Source of the DNA: Faucicola sp048551375
Lineage (GTDB): Bacteria > Pseudomonadota > Gammaproteobacteria > Pseudomonadales > Moraxellaceae
Assembly: GCF_048551375.1 (NCBI RefSeq)
Contig: NZ_JBLYZJ010000009.1
Span: 1-64,000 of the forward strand
DNA: 64,000 bases
Direction: 5' to 3'
Positions 16,397 to 23,770 of the stretch are shown one piece after another (positions within the stretch are counted from its first letter, which is position 1; the number at the start of each line of letters is the position of its first letter). The notes beneath the pieces were generated by a model. That model did no database searches. It was not told the origin of the DNA and saw only the letters and a program-made list of their open reading frames with translations. The translations under genes were made by a program, and so were the position numbers.

Positions 16397-16876
16397 TTAA
16401 TGGGTATATTTTGCTAATACTGCCACTAACAAAGGCCAAATAAACACACTCACCACCACTGACCACCATAATTGGGGAGCAAATACCGACTGGGTAAATA
16501 AATGCAAGAAAATCAAACAGCTTTGGTAAAGTAACAAGCAAAAACCTGCCAATATCCATACCGAAGTTGAAGAAAGTTGACGTAAATAACCACTGACAAA
16601 TTTGATAAAAAATGCCATGACCACCGCACATAAGGCTTGCTGTCCCAATCGGCTATCGGTCAAAAAATCCGCCACTAATCCGACAAAAAATGCCACGACC
16701 ACACCCAATAAGGTCGGCTGAAAAATCAACCAAAAAATCAGCACCATCACCAGCCACATGGGGCGAAACACCACCCAACTGGGGGAAAGCGGATACACGC
16801 TTAACACTGATGCAACCAAAAAGCTGATGACCATCATGGTATAAAAATGAGATTTGGTGATTTTTGACACAGGCAT
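16397..16876 (-). CDS. mreD: Rod shape-determining protein MreD
   Basis: MreD is an inner-membrane member of the elongasome and works with MreB, MreC and RodA/PBP2. The 159-aa product is strongly hydrophobic with about five helices; residues around 50-75 (FQPTLLGVVVAFFVGLVADF) resemble the family core. It starts 9 bp after mreC. Confidence 0.9.
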   Translation of the reverse strand: MPVSKITKSHFYTMMVISFLVASVLSVYPLSPSWVVFRPMWLVMVLIFWLIFQPTLLGVVVAFFVGLVADFLTDSRLGQQALCAVVMAFFIKFVSGYLRQLSSTSVWILAGFCLLLYQSCLIFLHLFTQSVFAPQLWWSVVVSVFIWPLLVAVLAKYTH

Positions 16877-16885
16877 AGGATTGGC

Positions 16886-17713
16886 TTAACTCTTTTGTTG
16901 CAGTAATAGCACATACGAGGTGTTCACAAAGTTCGCAGATGGCGTGACCATGATTTTGGCATAGCCCCCTGCTTGCTCGGATTCGACTTTGGCGACACGC
17001 CCAACAGGGAATCCTGCAGGAATCCGACCACCTAACCCTGATGAAATCAGCTCATCACCAATTCGTACATCCGATGCCTTAAAGATATAATCTAGCGATA
17101 AATATTGTGGATTACCCTTACCTGTAACGATGGCTTTTTGCCCAGTGCGTTTGATGGTCACTGCCACGGATTGTTGGTCATCACTAATCAACAACACTCG
17201 ACAAGTATCATCATAGACATTGATGACCTGCCCCAAAATGCCTTTTTCGTCCAGTACCGTTTGACCGATTTTGACACCATCTTTTGCCCCTTTATTAATC
17301 ACGACCATTTGGCGTAACGGATTGCTATCCGTACCAATGACTTGTGATAACACAAGATTAAACTGATCAATGCGTGTGGCGGATAATATCCCTTGCAAGC
17401 GTGAATTTTCAGCAATCAAATAATCTTGCTGTTGCAACTGGGCATTAGCATGAGCCAAAGCGGTCTTGAGTTGGATATTTTCTCGGCGAAGGGCTTCTTT
17501 ACTGGTGGTTGAACCATCGACCCAATGACCAAAAAAACTGGGGTAAGCCGACATTTGGTAAATGGGTTGCATGGAAGCATGGCTAACATTACGCAATGGC
17601 TGAAACCATGTGGGATTTTTACTATCCAACAGCATAAACACCACAGCAATAAATGCCACAATCGCTGTTTTTCGCATCGCAAGCGGTTGCTGAGTAAAGA
17701 TAGTTAAGGACAT
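16886..17713 (-). CDS. mreC: Rod shape-determining protein MreC
   Basis: MreC is a periplasmic protein with one N-terminal membrane segment (about residues 15-32), a coiled coil (about 70-105, EALRRENIQLKTALAHANAQ) and a beta domain. The latter contains ARGVxG-like stretches such as VLDEKGILGQVINVYDDTCR. It scaffolds the elongasome over the inner membrane. 275 aa is the normal length. Operon mreB-mreC-mreD. Confidence 0.94.
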   Translation of the reverse strand: MSLTIFTQQPLAMRKTAIVAFIAVVFMLLDSKNPTWFQPLRNVSHASMQPIYQMSAYPSFFGHWVDGSTTSKEALRRENIQLKTALAHANAQLQQQDYLIAENSRLQGILSATRIDQFNLVLSQVIGTDSNPLRQMVVINKGAKDGVKIGQTVLDEKGILGQVINVYDDTCRVLLISDDQQSVAVTIKRTGQKAIVTGKGNPQYLSLDYIFKASDVRIGDELISSGLGGRIPAGFPVGRVAKVESEQAGGYAKIMVTPSANFVNTSYVLLLQQKS

Positions 17714-17738
17714 AAATCATACTTCCACAGATAACGAC

Positions 17739-17762
17739 AATACCGCTAAGAGTAGCGGTATT
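17739..17762 (-). repeat. Hairpin between mreB and mreC
   Basis: A perfect 10-bp stem (AATACCGCTA and TAGCGGTATT, 4-nt loop) fills most of the 70-bp mreB-mreC spacer. No T-run follows on the coding strand, so it may stabilise or process the mreB transcript, giving MreB in excess of MreC/D (inference). Confidence 0.55.
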
Positions 17763-17783
17763 GAGCAGAACAGGTTAAGTCAA

Positions 17784-18812
17784 TTAAACAAAAATCATGT
17801 TTAATGCTTTATTATTGATAAATTCTAATGCTTTACCACCACCACGGCTGACACAAGTCAATGGATCTTCCGCAACGGTGACAGGCAACCCTGTTTCACG
17901 AGAAATCAGCGTATCAAGATTACGCAATAATGCACCACCACCTGTCAAGACAATGCCACGCTCTGCGATATCGGCTGATAGCTCTGGTGGCGTTTGTTCT
18001 AGGGCGGCTTTTACACCTGTAATAATGCCTGCCAATGGGTCGCTCAAGGCTTTTTGGATTTCGGTTGAAGTGACGGTAAAGCTTTTTGGCACACCTTCTG
18101 CCATGCTACGTCCACGTACTTCGACTTCAAGTGGTTTGCCTTCATCAATGGCACAGCCGACTTCGGTTTTGATACGTTCTGCAGTAGTTTCACCAATCAC
18201 ACAACCGTGGGTACGGCGAACATGGGTGATAATCGCTTCATCAAACACATCGCCACCGATACGAATCGAATCAGAATACACACAGCCAGATAAGGCGATG
18301 ACCGCAATTTCAGTCGTACCACCACCGATATCTACCACCATTGAACCACTGGCATCATGCACAGGCAACCCTGCACCAATCGCCGCTGCCATTGGCTCTT
18401 CTAGCAACATGGCTTTATTTGCCCCAGCCGACTCGACCGCTTCACGAATCGCACGGCGTTCGACTAAAGTTGATTTACAAGGAACGCAAACAATGACGTT
18501 AGGATTGGCTAAAAAACGCTTGGCTTTGACTTTATTGATAAAGTGCTTGAGCATTTTTTGGGTAACTTCAAAGTCGGCAATTACGCCATCTTTGAGTGGG
18601 CGAATTGCGGTGATATTATCTGGAGTGCGTCCTAGCATTTGTTTGGCATCTAAGCCAACCGCCGCCACCGTTGGGTTTTGGGTGCGGTTGCTACGCAAGG
18701 CAACTACGGTAGGTTCATTTAGCACAACCCCTTTACCAGGTGTAAAAATCAAGGTGTTGGCAGTGCCGAGGTCGATGGCAATATTACTTGATAAAAATCC
18801 AAACAGGCTCAT
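17784..18812 (-). CDS. mreB: Rod shape-determining protein MreB
   Basis: MreB is the bacterial actin homologue that polymerises on the inner membrane and guides lateral wall synthesis. The 342-aa product shows the phosphate-1 motif IDLGTANTLIF (residues 12-22), phosphate-2 VVDIGGGTTEIAVIALSG near 157-174 and the adenosine motif VLTGGGALLRNLD. First gene of the operon; a predicted promoter lies 46 bp upstream. Confidence 0.97.
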   Translation of the reverse strand: MSLFGFLSSNIAIDLGTANTLIFTPGKGVVLNEPTVVALRSNRTQNPTVAAVGLDAKQMLGRTPDNITAIRPLKDGVIADFEVTQKMLKHFINKVKAKRFLANPNVIVCVPCKSTLVERRAIREAVESAGANKAMLLEEPMAAAIGAGLPVHDASGSMVVDIGGGTTEIAVIALSGCVYSDSIRIGGDVFDEAIITHVRRTHGCVIGETTAERIKTEVGCAIDEGKPLEVEVRGRSMAEGVPKSFTVTSTEIQKALSDPLAGIITGVKAALEQTPPELSADIAERGIVLTGGGALLRNLDTLISRETGLPVTVAEDPLTCVSRGGGKALEFINNKALNMIFV

Positions 18813-18857
18813 GTATCATTTTCCAGTGAAAGACAAAATACGGTGCAAAAGATAGAT

Positions 18858-18887
18858 ATTATAGTTTTCGTGACGTTGCTCACGCAA
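18858..18887 (-). promoter_or_regulatory. Predicted mreB promoter
   Basis: Minus strand TTGCGT (18882-18887), 18-bp spacer, TATAAT (18858-18863). The remainder of the 18813-19201 divergent gap is A+T-rich without a gene; I could not fix the gatC promoter with confidence. Confidence 0.5.
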
Positions 18888-19201
18888 GATTTTTAGGCAA
18901 GATTTGACCTTTTGTAAAGTTTTTTAGCAAAATTAGCCAATCAAGATAAATCCAGCAAGGTGAAATATTGCAACATTTTTACGATAAAATTGAATAGTGC
19001 TAGATTATAACGTTAAAATATCGCAAAATATAGTCATTTAATCAGATTAAGCCATGATATTTGATTTTTTTGTGACAAATTATGAAAGAAACAATTCTGT
19101 AAGATTACTTAAAGATTCAGCAGAATTTTAATAGGTATCTTTGCCTATTATCACTGAATTGATAAGTTTTTTGACAAAAATAATTTATGTAAGGATTTTT
19201 G

Positions 19202-19504
19202 ATGAGCCAATCAATTTCAACCGATGATATTATGAATGTGGCAAGCCTTTCTCGCCTTGCGGTGAATGCCGAGCAAGCAGATAGTTATGCCAAAGATTTG
19301 AGTAAAATTTTGGCGATGATGGATATTTTGGCGGATGTGAATACCGATGGCGTTGCACCGCTGACCAATGTGCATGATATGACCCAACGTCTGCGTGAAG
19401 ATGTGGTCGATGGCAATGGTATCACGGTCAATCGTGAGCTAAATCAGTCAATCGCCCCAAGCGTTGCTGATGGACTATTCCTCGTGCCACAAGTGATTGA
19501 GTGA
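19202..19504 (+). CDS. gatC: Asp/Glu-tRNA amidotransferase subunit C
   Basis: GatC stabilises GatA and GatB in the complex that amidates misacylated Glu-tRNA(Gln) and Asp-tRNA(Asn). The 100-aa product has MNVASLSRLAVNAEQADSYA and the C-terminal LREDVVDGNGITVNRELNQS blocks. The ATG at 19202 follows AAGGA by 6 nt; a TTG one codon upstream is unlikely. The operon is broken up by a 500-bp stretch before gatA. Confidence 0.94.
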   Translation: MSQSISTDDIMNVASLSRLAVNAEQADSYAKDLSKILAMMDILADVNTDGVAPLTNVHDMTQRLREDVVDGNGITVNRELNQSIAPSVADGLFLVPQVIE

Positions 19505-19517
19505 TTTTGTAGAAAAT

Positions 19518-19541
19518 TTTTCGTAGGGTGTGTTTTACACA
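19518..19541. repeat. Left inverted-repeat arm flanking the gatC-gatA insert
   Basis: The sequence TTTCGTAGGGTGTGTTTTAC and following CAC resembles the reverse complement of 19939-19963, and each arm can itself form a short hairpin. The two arms bracket the gene at 19558-19911. Confidence 0.55.
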
Positions 19542-19557
19542 CTGCAAGGTTAATACG

Positions 19558-19911
19558 ATGAATCACAAGCCACTTTCTATACAATCCAAAAACTTCAATA
19601 TTTTAATGGACTGCACCATTCTAAATTGCAAACAAGATAACAATAATCTGCAAATTTATTGCGATTTTTTTGATGAGGCGAATGATAAATATGTGAACTT
19701 TACGTTATTTATCAATAACTGCTCTAAAATATTGGAAGATAATGTTTTGATTGATAAATTTTGTACTTATCTAACAGAAGGTAGCGTTGGTGTTTACAAC
19801 ATAAGCGATAATTCTCTTATTCTTGTCACAGAATGGGTGTCTTATCAGCCTAGAGAAAGTTTAGTTCATGTGTATGAATTTTTTAGTGATGATATTTATA
19901 TTACCTTTTAG
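19558..19911 (+). CDS. Hypothetical protein inserted between gatC and gatA
   Basis: A 117-aa protein starting MNHKPLSIQSKNFNILMDCT, rich in N, D, Y and F, with alternating hydrophobic stretches that suggest a small beta-rich fold. I recognise no family. No membrane segment or signal peptide is seen. It is more A+T-rich than gatC or gatA and is bracketed by inverted-repeat arms, which points to acquisition. The ATG at 19558 was preferred to a further upstream in-frame ATG at 19528, which lies within the repeat region. Confidence 0.6.
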   Translation: MNHKPLSIQSKNFNILMDCTILNCKQDNNNLQIYCDFFDEANDKYVNFTLFINNCSKILEDNVLIDKFCTYLTEGSVGVYNISDNSLILVTEWVSYQPRESLVHVYEFFSDDIYITF

Positions 19912-19938
19912 TTTTTAACCAAAGATTTAATTTAAAAA

Positions 19939-19963
19939 GGTGCGTAAAACGTACCCCACGAAA
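19939..19963. repeat. Right inverted-repeat arm flanking the gatC-gatA insert
   Basis: GGTGCGTAAAACGTACCCCA and the next bases form a 7-bp hairpin (GGTGCGT with ACGTACC). The arm is an imperfect inverted copy of 19518-19541. Related sequences are common in palindromic intergenic repeats of this genome. Confidence 0.55.
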
Positions 19964-20004
19964 CCAAGACAATATCCAGTTTTAACGTATAAAAAGAGAA
20001 CACC

Positions 20005-21513
20005 ATGACCCAATTTCACCAATTATCCATTAAAGCCCTATCAGACGGCTTACACAGCAAACAATTCAGCAGTGTTGAACTCACCCAACACTTCCTTGAC
20101 CGCATTGCCAAACACGATAAAGACTTGAACAGCTTTATCACCGTCACCCCAGAGCTTGCCTTAGCTTCTGCTAAACAAGCCGATGAACGTCTTGCCAGTG
20201 GCAATGCACATCCGCTAACTGGTATCCCGATGGCACAAAAAGACATTTTTAACACCCAAGGCGTACTCACCACCTGTGGCTCAAAAATGCTTGCCAACTT
20301 CGTGTCGCCATACAACGCTACCATTGTCGAACATTGCAATGACGCAGGATTGGTCATGCTCGGCAAGACCTCTATGGATGAATTTGCGATGGGTTCGGAC
20401 AACGAAAGCTCATATTTCGGGGCGGTGCATAACCCTTGGGAGCTAGACCGTGTACCAGGTGGCTCATCAGGCGGTAGTGCCTCAGCGGTAGCAGGGGGAC
20501 TTGCCCCATTTGCTACAGGTTCGGACACAGGGGGTTCAATCCGTCAACCTGCTTCTTTTTGTGGCTTGACAGGCATCAAGCCGACCTATGGACGTGTGTC
20601 ACGCTTTGGCATGGTGGCGTATGCGTCAAGTTTCGACCAAGCAGGGACGTTTGGTAAAACCGCGGAAGACTGTGCCTATTTGCTAGAAGTATTGGCAGGA
20701 TTTGACCAAAAAGACTCAACCTCTGCCAATAAAGACGTACCAAATTGGGTGGCAGATTTGCAGTCTAAACGCCAGTCCCCCTCTCAATCTGGGGGCGACA
20801 AACCTTTAGCAGGGTTAAAAATCGGTCTTCCAACTGAATATTTTGGCAAAGGCTTAAACAGCGAAGTCGATGTGGTGATTAAGCAATCGCTTAAACAATA
20901 CGAAGACCTGGGTGCGACCATTGTCGATGTCAATTTGACATCCCCTGAAATTACCCTTGCGACTTATTATCTGCTTGCCCCTGCCGAAGCATCATCAAAC
21001 TTGTCACGCTTTGATGGTGTGCGTTATGGCTATCGCTGTGAAAACCCTAAAGACTTGCAAGACCTTTACACTCGCTCACGTTCAGAAGGCTTTGGGGCAG
21101 AAGTGCAACGCCGTATTTTGATGGGGACGTATGCCCTATCAGCAGGTTATTTTGATGCCTATTATGTCAAAGCCCAAAAAGTTCGCCGTTTGATTCGTGA
21201 TGATTTTAATAAAGCCTTGTCGCAGTGTGATGTCATCGCCACGCCAACCGCCCCAACGACTGCTTACAAAATCGGTGCGTCACTGAGCCCTGCGGAGATT
21301 TATATGGGCGATGTTTATACCATTGGGGTGAACTTGGCAGGATTGCCAGCCATCAGCCACCCTATTGGCTTTGACGCCCAAGGTTTAGGCTTGCCTGTGG
21401 GCTTGCAGTTGATTGGTAAAGCATGGGCGGAAGATACCTTATTGCAAACGGTAGATGCGTATCAGCAAGCGACCAATTGGCATCAGCAGTTGTCGCCGAT
21501 TGCGAATCAATAA
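20005..21513 (+). CDS. gatA: Asp/Glu-tRNA amidotransferase subunit A
   Basis: GatA is the amidase subunit that releases ammonia from glutamine for GatB. The 502-aa product has the amidase signature: the catalytic lysine in GIPMAQKDIFNTQG (K79), the GGSSGGSASAVAGG glycine/serine block near 152-165, and the nucleophile serine in FATGSDTGGSIRQPASFCGL. Presence of gatCAB implies that Gln-tRNA and/or Asn-tRNA are made by the indirect route. Confidence 0.97.
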   Translation: MTQFHQLSIKALSDGLHSKQFSSVELTQHFLDRIAKHDKDLNSFITVTPELALASAKQADERLASGNAHPLTGIPMAQKDIFNTQGVLTTCGSKMLANFVSPYNATIVEHCNDAGLVMLGKTSMDEFAMGSDNESSYFGAVHNPWELDRVPGGSSGGSASAVAGGLAPFATGSDTGGSIRQPASFCGLTGIKPTYGRVSRFGMVAYASSFDQAGTFGKTAEDCAYLLEVLAGFDQKDSTSANKDVPNWVADLQSKRQSPSQSGGDKPLAGLKIGLPTEYFGKGLNSEVDVVIKQSLKQYEDLGATIVDVNLTSPEITLATYYLLAPAEASSNLSRFDGVRYGYRCENPKDLQDLYTRSRSEGFGAEVQRRILMGTYALSAGYFDAYYVKAQKVRRLIRDDFNKALSQCDVIATPTAPTTAYKIGASLSPAEIYMGDVYTIGVNLAGLPAISHPIGFDAQGLGLPVGLQLIGKAWAEDTLLQTVDAYQQATNWHQQLSPIANQ

Positions 21514-21625
21514 GACAATATTAATCATTATTCAACGTAATGAATAAAGGCTGTCAAAGTATTACAGTTTATGAATAGTGTGTTTATCAATGCGTTCTTC
21601 TCGCAAAGATGACAGGTTGTTTTTA

Positions 21626-21919
21626 ATGCAAAATAAAGTAATTGACTCGAATTTAGAAACCGCTGAAATTCCCGATTGGCATAAAAAGCTACTTGATGAG
21701 CGGTTGCATGAAATTGAGAAAAACGGATTTAAAGGCGAAGATTATCACATAGTGATGAAACGTATTCGTGAGAAAATTACTAATAAAAGTGCTTTAAAGG
21801 CTAATCGTCCTTCACGAATAGGGATGTTACCTGATATCAAAATTCCTGACGATTTTGACAAAATTGAATTAACAGAATTTGAAGAGAGCGAAATTTTCCC
21901 CAAAAATTACAAACCTTAA
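21626..21919 (+). CDS. Orphan antitoxin-like protein between gatA and gatB
   Basis: A 97-aa protein. Its first half (NLETAEIPDWHKKLLDERLH and onward) resembles the helical addiction-module antitoxin family (Pfam Unstab_antitox). The C-terminus (SRIGMLPDIKIPDDFDKIEL) resembles the toxin-binding tail of Phd/YefM-type antitoxins. No toxin gene is adjacent. The ATG at 21626 was chosen because the upstream 16 codons are unlike the family. It may be a remnant of a toxin-antitoxin module or have another role. Family assignment is by eye only. Confidence 0.55.
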   Translation: MQNKVIDSNLETAEIPDWHKKLLDERLHEIEKNGFKGEDYHIVMKRIREKITNKSALKANRPSRIGMLPDIKIPDDFDKIELTEFEESEIFPKNYKP

Positions 21920-21956
21920 GTTTTACAAATGATTAAATTTTAAAGTAGGAACAAAA

Positions 21957-23459
21957 ATGAGCGAAACTAACGCCCCAATCCGCAAGGAATTACTCGTTGA
22001 TGGCTACGAAGTGGTAATCGGTATTGAAATCCACTGCCAACTCAACACCAACACCAAAATCTTCTCGCCAGCCTCGACCCTATTCGGGCAAGAGCCGAAC
22101 ACCCAAGCCAATATCTTAGACTTGGCGATGCCTGGTGTATTACCTGTGCTAAACAAAGAAGTGGTCGAAAAAGCCGTCATGTTCGGCTTGGGTGTGAATG
22201 CTGAAATCGGTATGATGAACGCCTTTGACCGCAAAAACTACTTTTACCCAGACTTGCCAAAAGGCTACCAAATCAGCCAAATGGCTCATCCGATTGTCGG
22301 ACAAGGCTATATTGACATCGTGGTCAATGAAGGCGAAAAAAACGAATACGCCAAACGTATCGGTATCACACGGGCTCACCTAGAAGAAGATGCAGGTAAA
22401 TCTGTGCATGATGCCGTGCCACAGATGACAGGCGTGGACTTAAACCGTGCAGGTACGCCCCTTATCGAAATCGTGTCTGAGCCTGATATGCGGTCTGCCA
22501 GTGAGGCGGTCGCCTATGTCAAAGCGATTCATCAGCTTGTCACTTGGCTTGGCATCTCTGATGCGATTATGGCGGAAGGCTCATTCCGTGCCGACTGTAA
22601 CGTATCGGTGCGTAAGCCAAATGAGCCGTTTGGCACTCGCAATGAGCTAAAAAATATCAACTCATTCCGCTTTATCGAAATGGCAATCAATGCCGAAATC
22701 GAACGTCAAATCGACCTTATCGAAGACGGTGGCAAAGTCCAACAAGCCACTCGCCTATACGACCCTAGCACCAATACCACCCGTGCCATGCGTACTAAGG
22801 AAGAAGCCAACGATTACCGCTACTTCCCAGACCCTGACCTATTGCCTGTGCATATTGATGAAGCGGATTTTGAGGCGATTAAAGCCAAATTGCCAGAATT
22901 GCCAGTCGCTCGCCGTGAGCGTTTTCAAGCGGATTTGGGCTTATCAGAATACGATAGCCGTATTTTGACTGCCAGTCGTTCGTTAGCGGATTACTTTGAA
23001 AATGTGGTCGAAAAAGTGGGTAAAGATAGTGCAAAAATGACCGCCAACTGGGTGATGGGTGACTTACTTGGTGCGTTAAACAAAGATGAAAAAACCATTG
23101 AGCAATCACCGATTAGCGTAGGGCAATTTGCCAAACTCATCGAACGTATCAAAGACAATACGCTATCGGGCAAACTTGCCAAGCAAGCCTTTACTGCCCT
23201 GTTTGCGGGTGAAGGTGGTGATGGTGATGATGCTGTCGATAAAATCATTGCTGATAAAGGCTTGAAGCAAGAAACCGATACAGGGGCGATTAAAGCTATT
23301 GTGGAAGAAGTCTTGGCAAACAATCAAGTGATGGTTGATGAGTATAAGTCTGGGAAAGAAAAAGCCTTTAATGGTCTAGTCGGACAAGTGATGAAGGCCA
23401 GTAAAGGTAAAGCGAATCCTGCTCAAGTCAATGAATTGTTAAAGTCGTTGATTGGGTAA
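21957..23459 (+). CDS. gatB: Asp/Glu-tRNA amidotransferase subunit B
   Basis: GatB activates the misacylated tRNA's carboxylate and transfers ammonia to it. The 500-aa product contains EVVIGIEIHCQLNTNTKIFS, the signature NRAGTPLIEIVSEPDMRSAS, and YRYFPDPDLLPV. The C-terminal helical and YqeY-like domains are present to the end. A 443-bp gap with an antitoxin-like gene separates it from gatA. Confidence 0.97.
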   Translation: MSETNAPIRKELLVDGYEVVIGIEIHCQLNTNTKIFSPASTLFGQEPNTQANILDLAMPGVLPVLNKEVVEKAVMFGLGVNAEIGMMNAFDRKNYFYPDLPKGYQISQMAHPIVGQGYIDIVVNEGEKNEYAKRIGITRAHLEEDAGKSVHDAVPQMTGVDLNRAGTPLIEIVSEPDMRSASEAVAYVKAIHQLVTWLGISDAIMAEGSFRADCNVSVRKPNEPFGTRNELKNINSFRFIEMAINAEIERQIDLIEDGGKVQQATRLYDPSTNTTRAMRTKEEANDYRYFPDPDLLPVHIDEADFEAIKAKLPELPVARRERFQADLGLSEYDSRILTASRSLADYFENVVEKVGKDSAKMTANWVMGDLLGALNKDEKTIEQSPISVGQFAKLIERIKDNTLSGKLAKQAFTALFAGEGGDGDDAVDKIIADKGLKQETDTGAIKAIVEEVLANNQVMVDEYKSGKEKAFNGLVGQVMKASKGKANPAQVNELLKSLIG

Positions 23460-23493
23460 AAATAAAAACCCATAAATTAACAGCTCGTACACG

Positions 23494-23521
23494 TTGCAAA
23501 AAATCTAAAATTGTATATAAT
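23494..23521 (+). promoter_or_regulatory. Predicted tRNA-Pro(GGG) promoter
   Basis: TTGCAA (23494-23499), 16-bp spacer, TATAAT (23516-23521); the tRNA begins 12 bp after the -10. Same -35 and spacer as the S10 promoter. Confidence 0.7.
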
Positions 23522-23533
23522 AGCAAGCCTATT

Positions 23534-23610
23534 CGGGGTGTAGCGCAGCTTGGTAGCGCACTTGCATGGGGTGCAAGGGGTCGCGAGTTCGAATCCCGCC
23601 ACTCCGACCA
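23534..23610 (+). tRNA. tRNA-Pro (anticodon GGG)
   Basis: A 77-nt cloverleaf: acceptor CGGGGTG pairs with CACTCCG, the anticodon stem CTTGC/GCAAG holds loop ATGGGGT with anticodon GGG, and CCA is encoded. The last 14 bases form the beginning of the 110-bp attachment repeat, so an element has used this gene as its integration site without destroying it. Confidence 0.97.
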
Positions 23611-23706
23611 AACAACATATTAAGGGCGTTCGTTATAGTTCACGAACGCCCTTTTTATATGGGTTTCAGCCATCTAGCCGTTCATTGCGGTTCAGTCAAA
23701 TTCCTT
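23597..23706 (+). repeat. attL: 110-bp direct repeat
   Basis: Identical over its whole length to 32098-32207. It contains the last 14 nt of tRNA-Pro, the tRNA terminator and about 50 bp beyond it. The sequences diverge immediately outside. Confidence 0.95.
23622..23656 (+). terminator. Terminator of tRNA-Pro(GGG), inside attL
   Basis: A 12-bp perfect stem (AAGGGCGTTCGT with ACGAACGCCCTT, 8-nt loop) runs into T5. An exact second copy lies at 32123-32157. Confidence 0.9.
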
Positions 23707-23723
23707 TAAATTCACGAATAATT

Positions 23724-23769
23724 ACGGTATATTTTACGGTATATTTTTATACCGTTGGAAATATACCGT
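23724..23769 (+). promoter_or_regulatory. ACGGTATA sites before the integrase (arm sites or operator)
   Basis: Two direct ACGGTATA copies 12 bp apart (23724-23731, 23736-23743) are followed by two inverted copies TATACCGT (23748-23755, 23762-23769), the last ending one base before the integrase ATG. The same pair of direct copies with identical spacing occurs at the other end (32017-32036). They are probably integrase arm-type sites that also cover the integrase promoter. Confidence 0.6.
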
Positions 23770-23770
23770 C

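Noticed and set aside
17797..18855. A 352-codon open frame on the plus strand
   Set aside because: Antisense to mreB over its entire length, with low-complexity Ser/Thr/Pro content; a shadow of mreB codon use.
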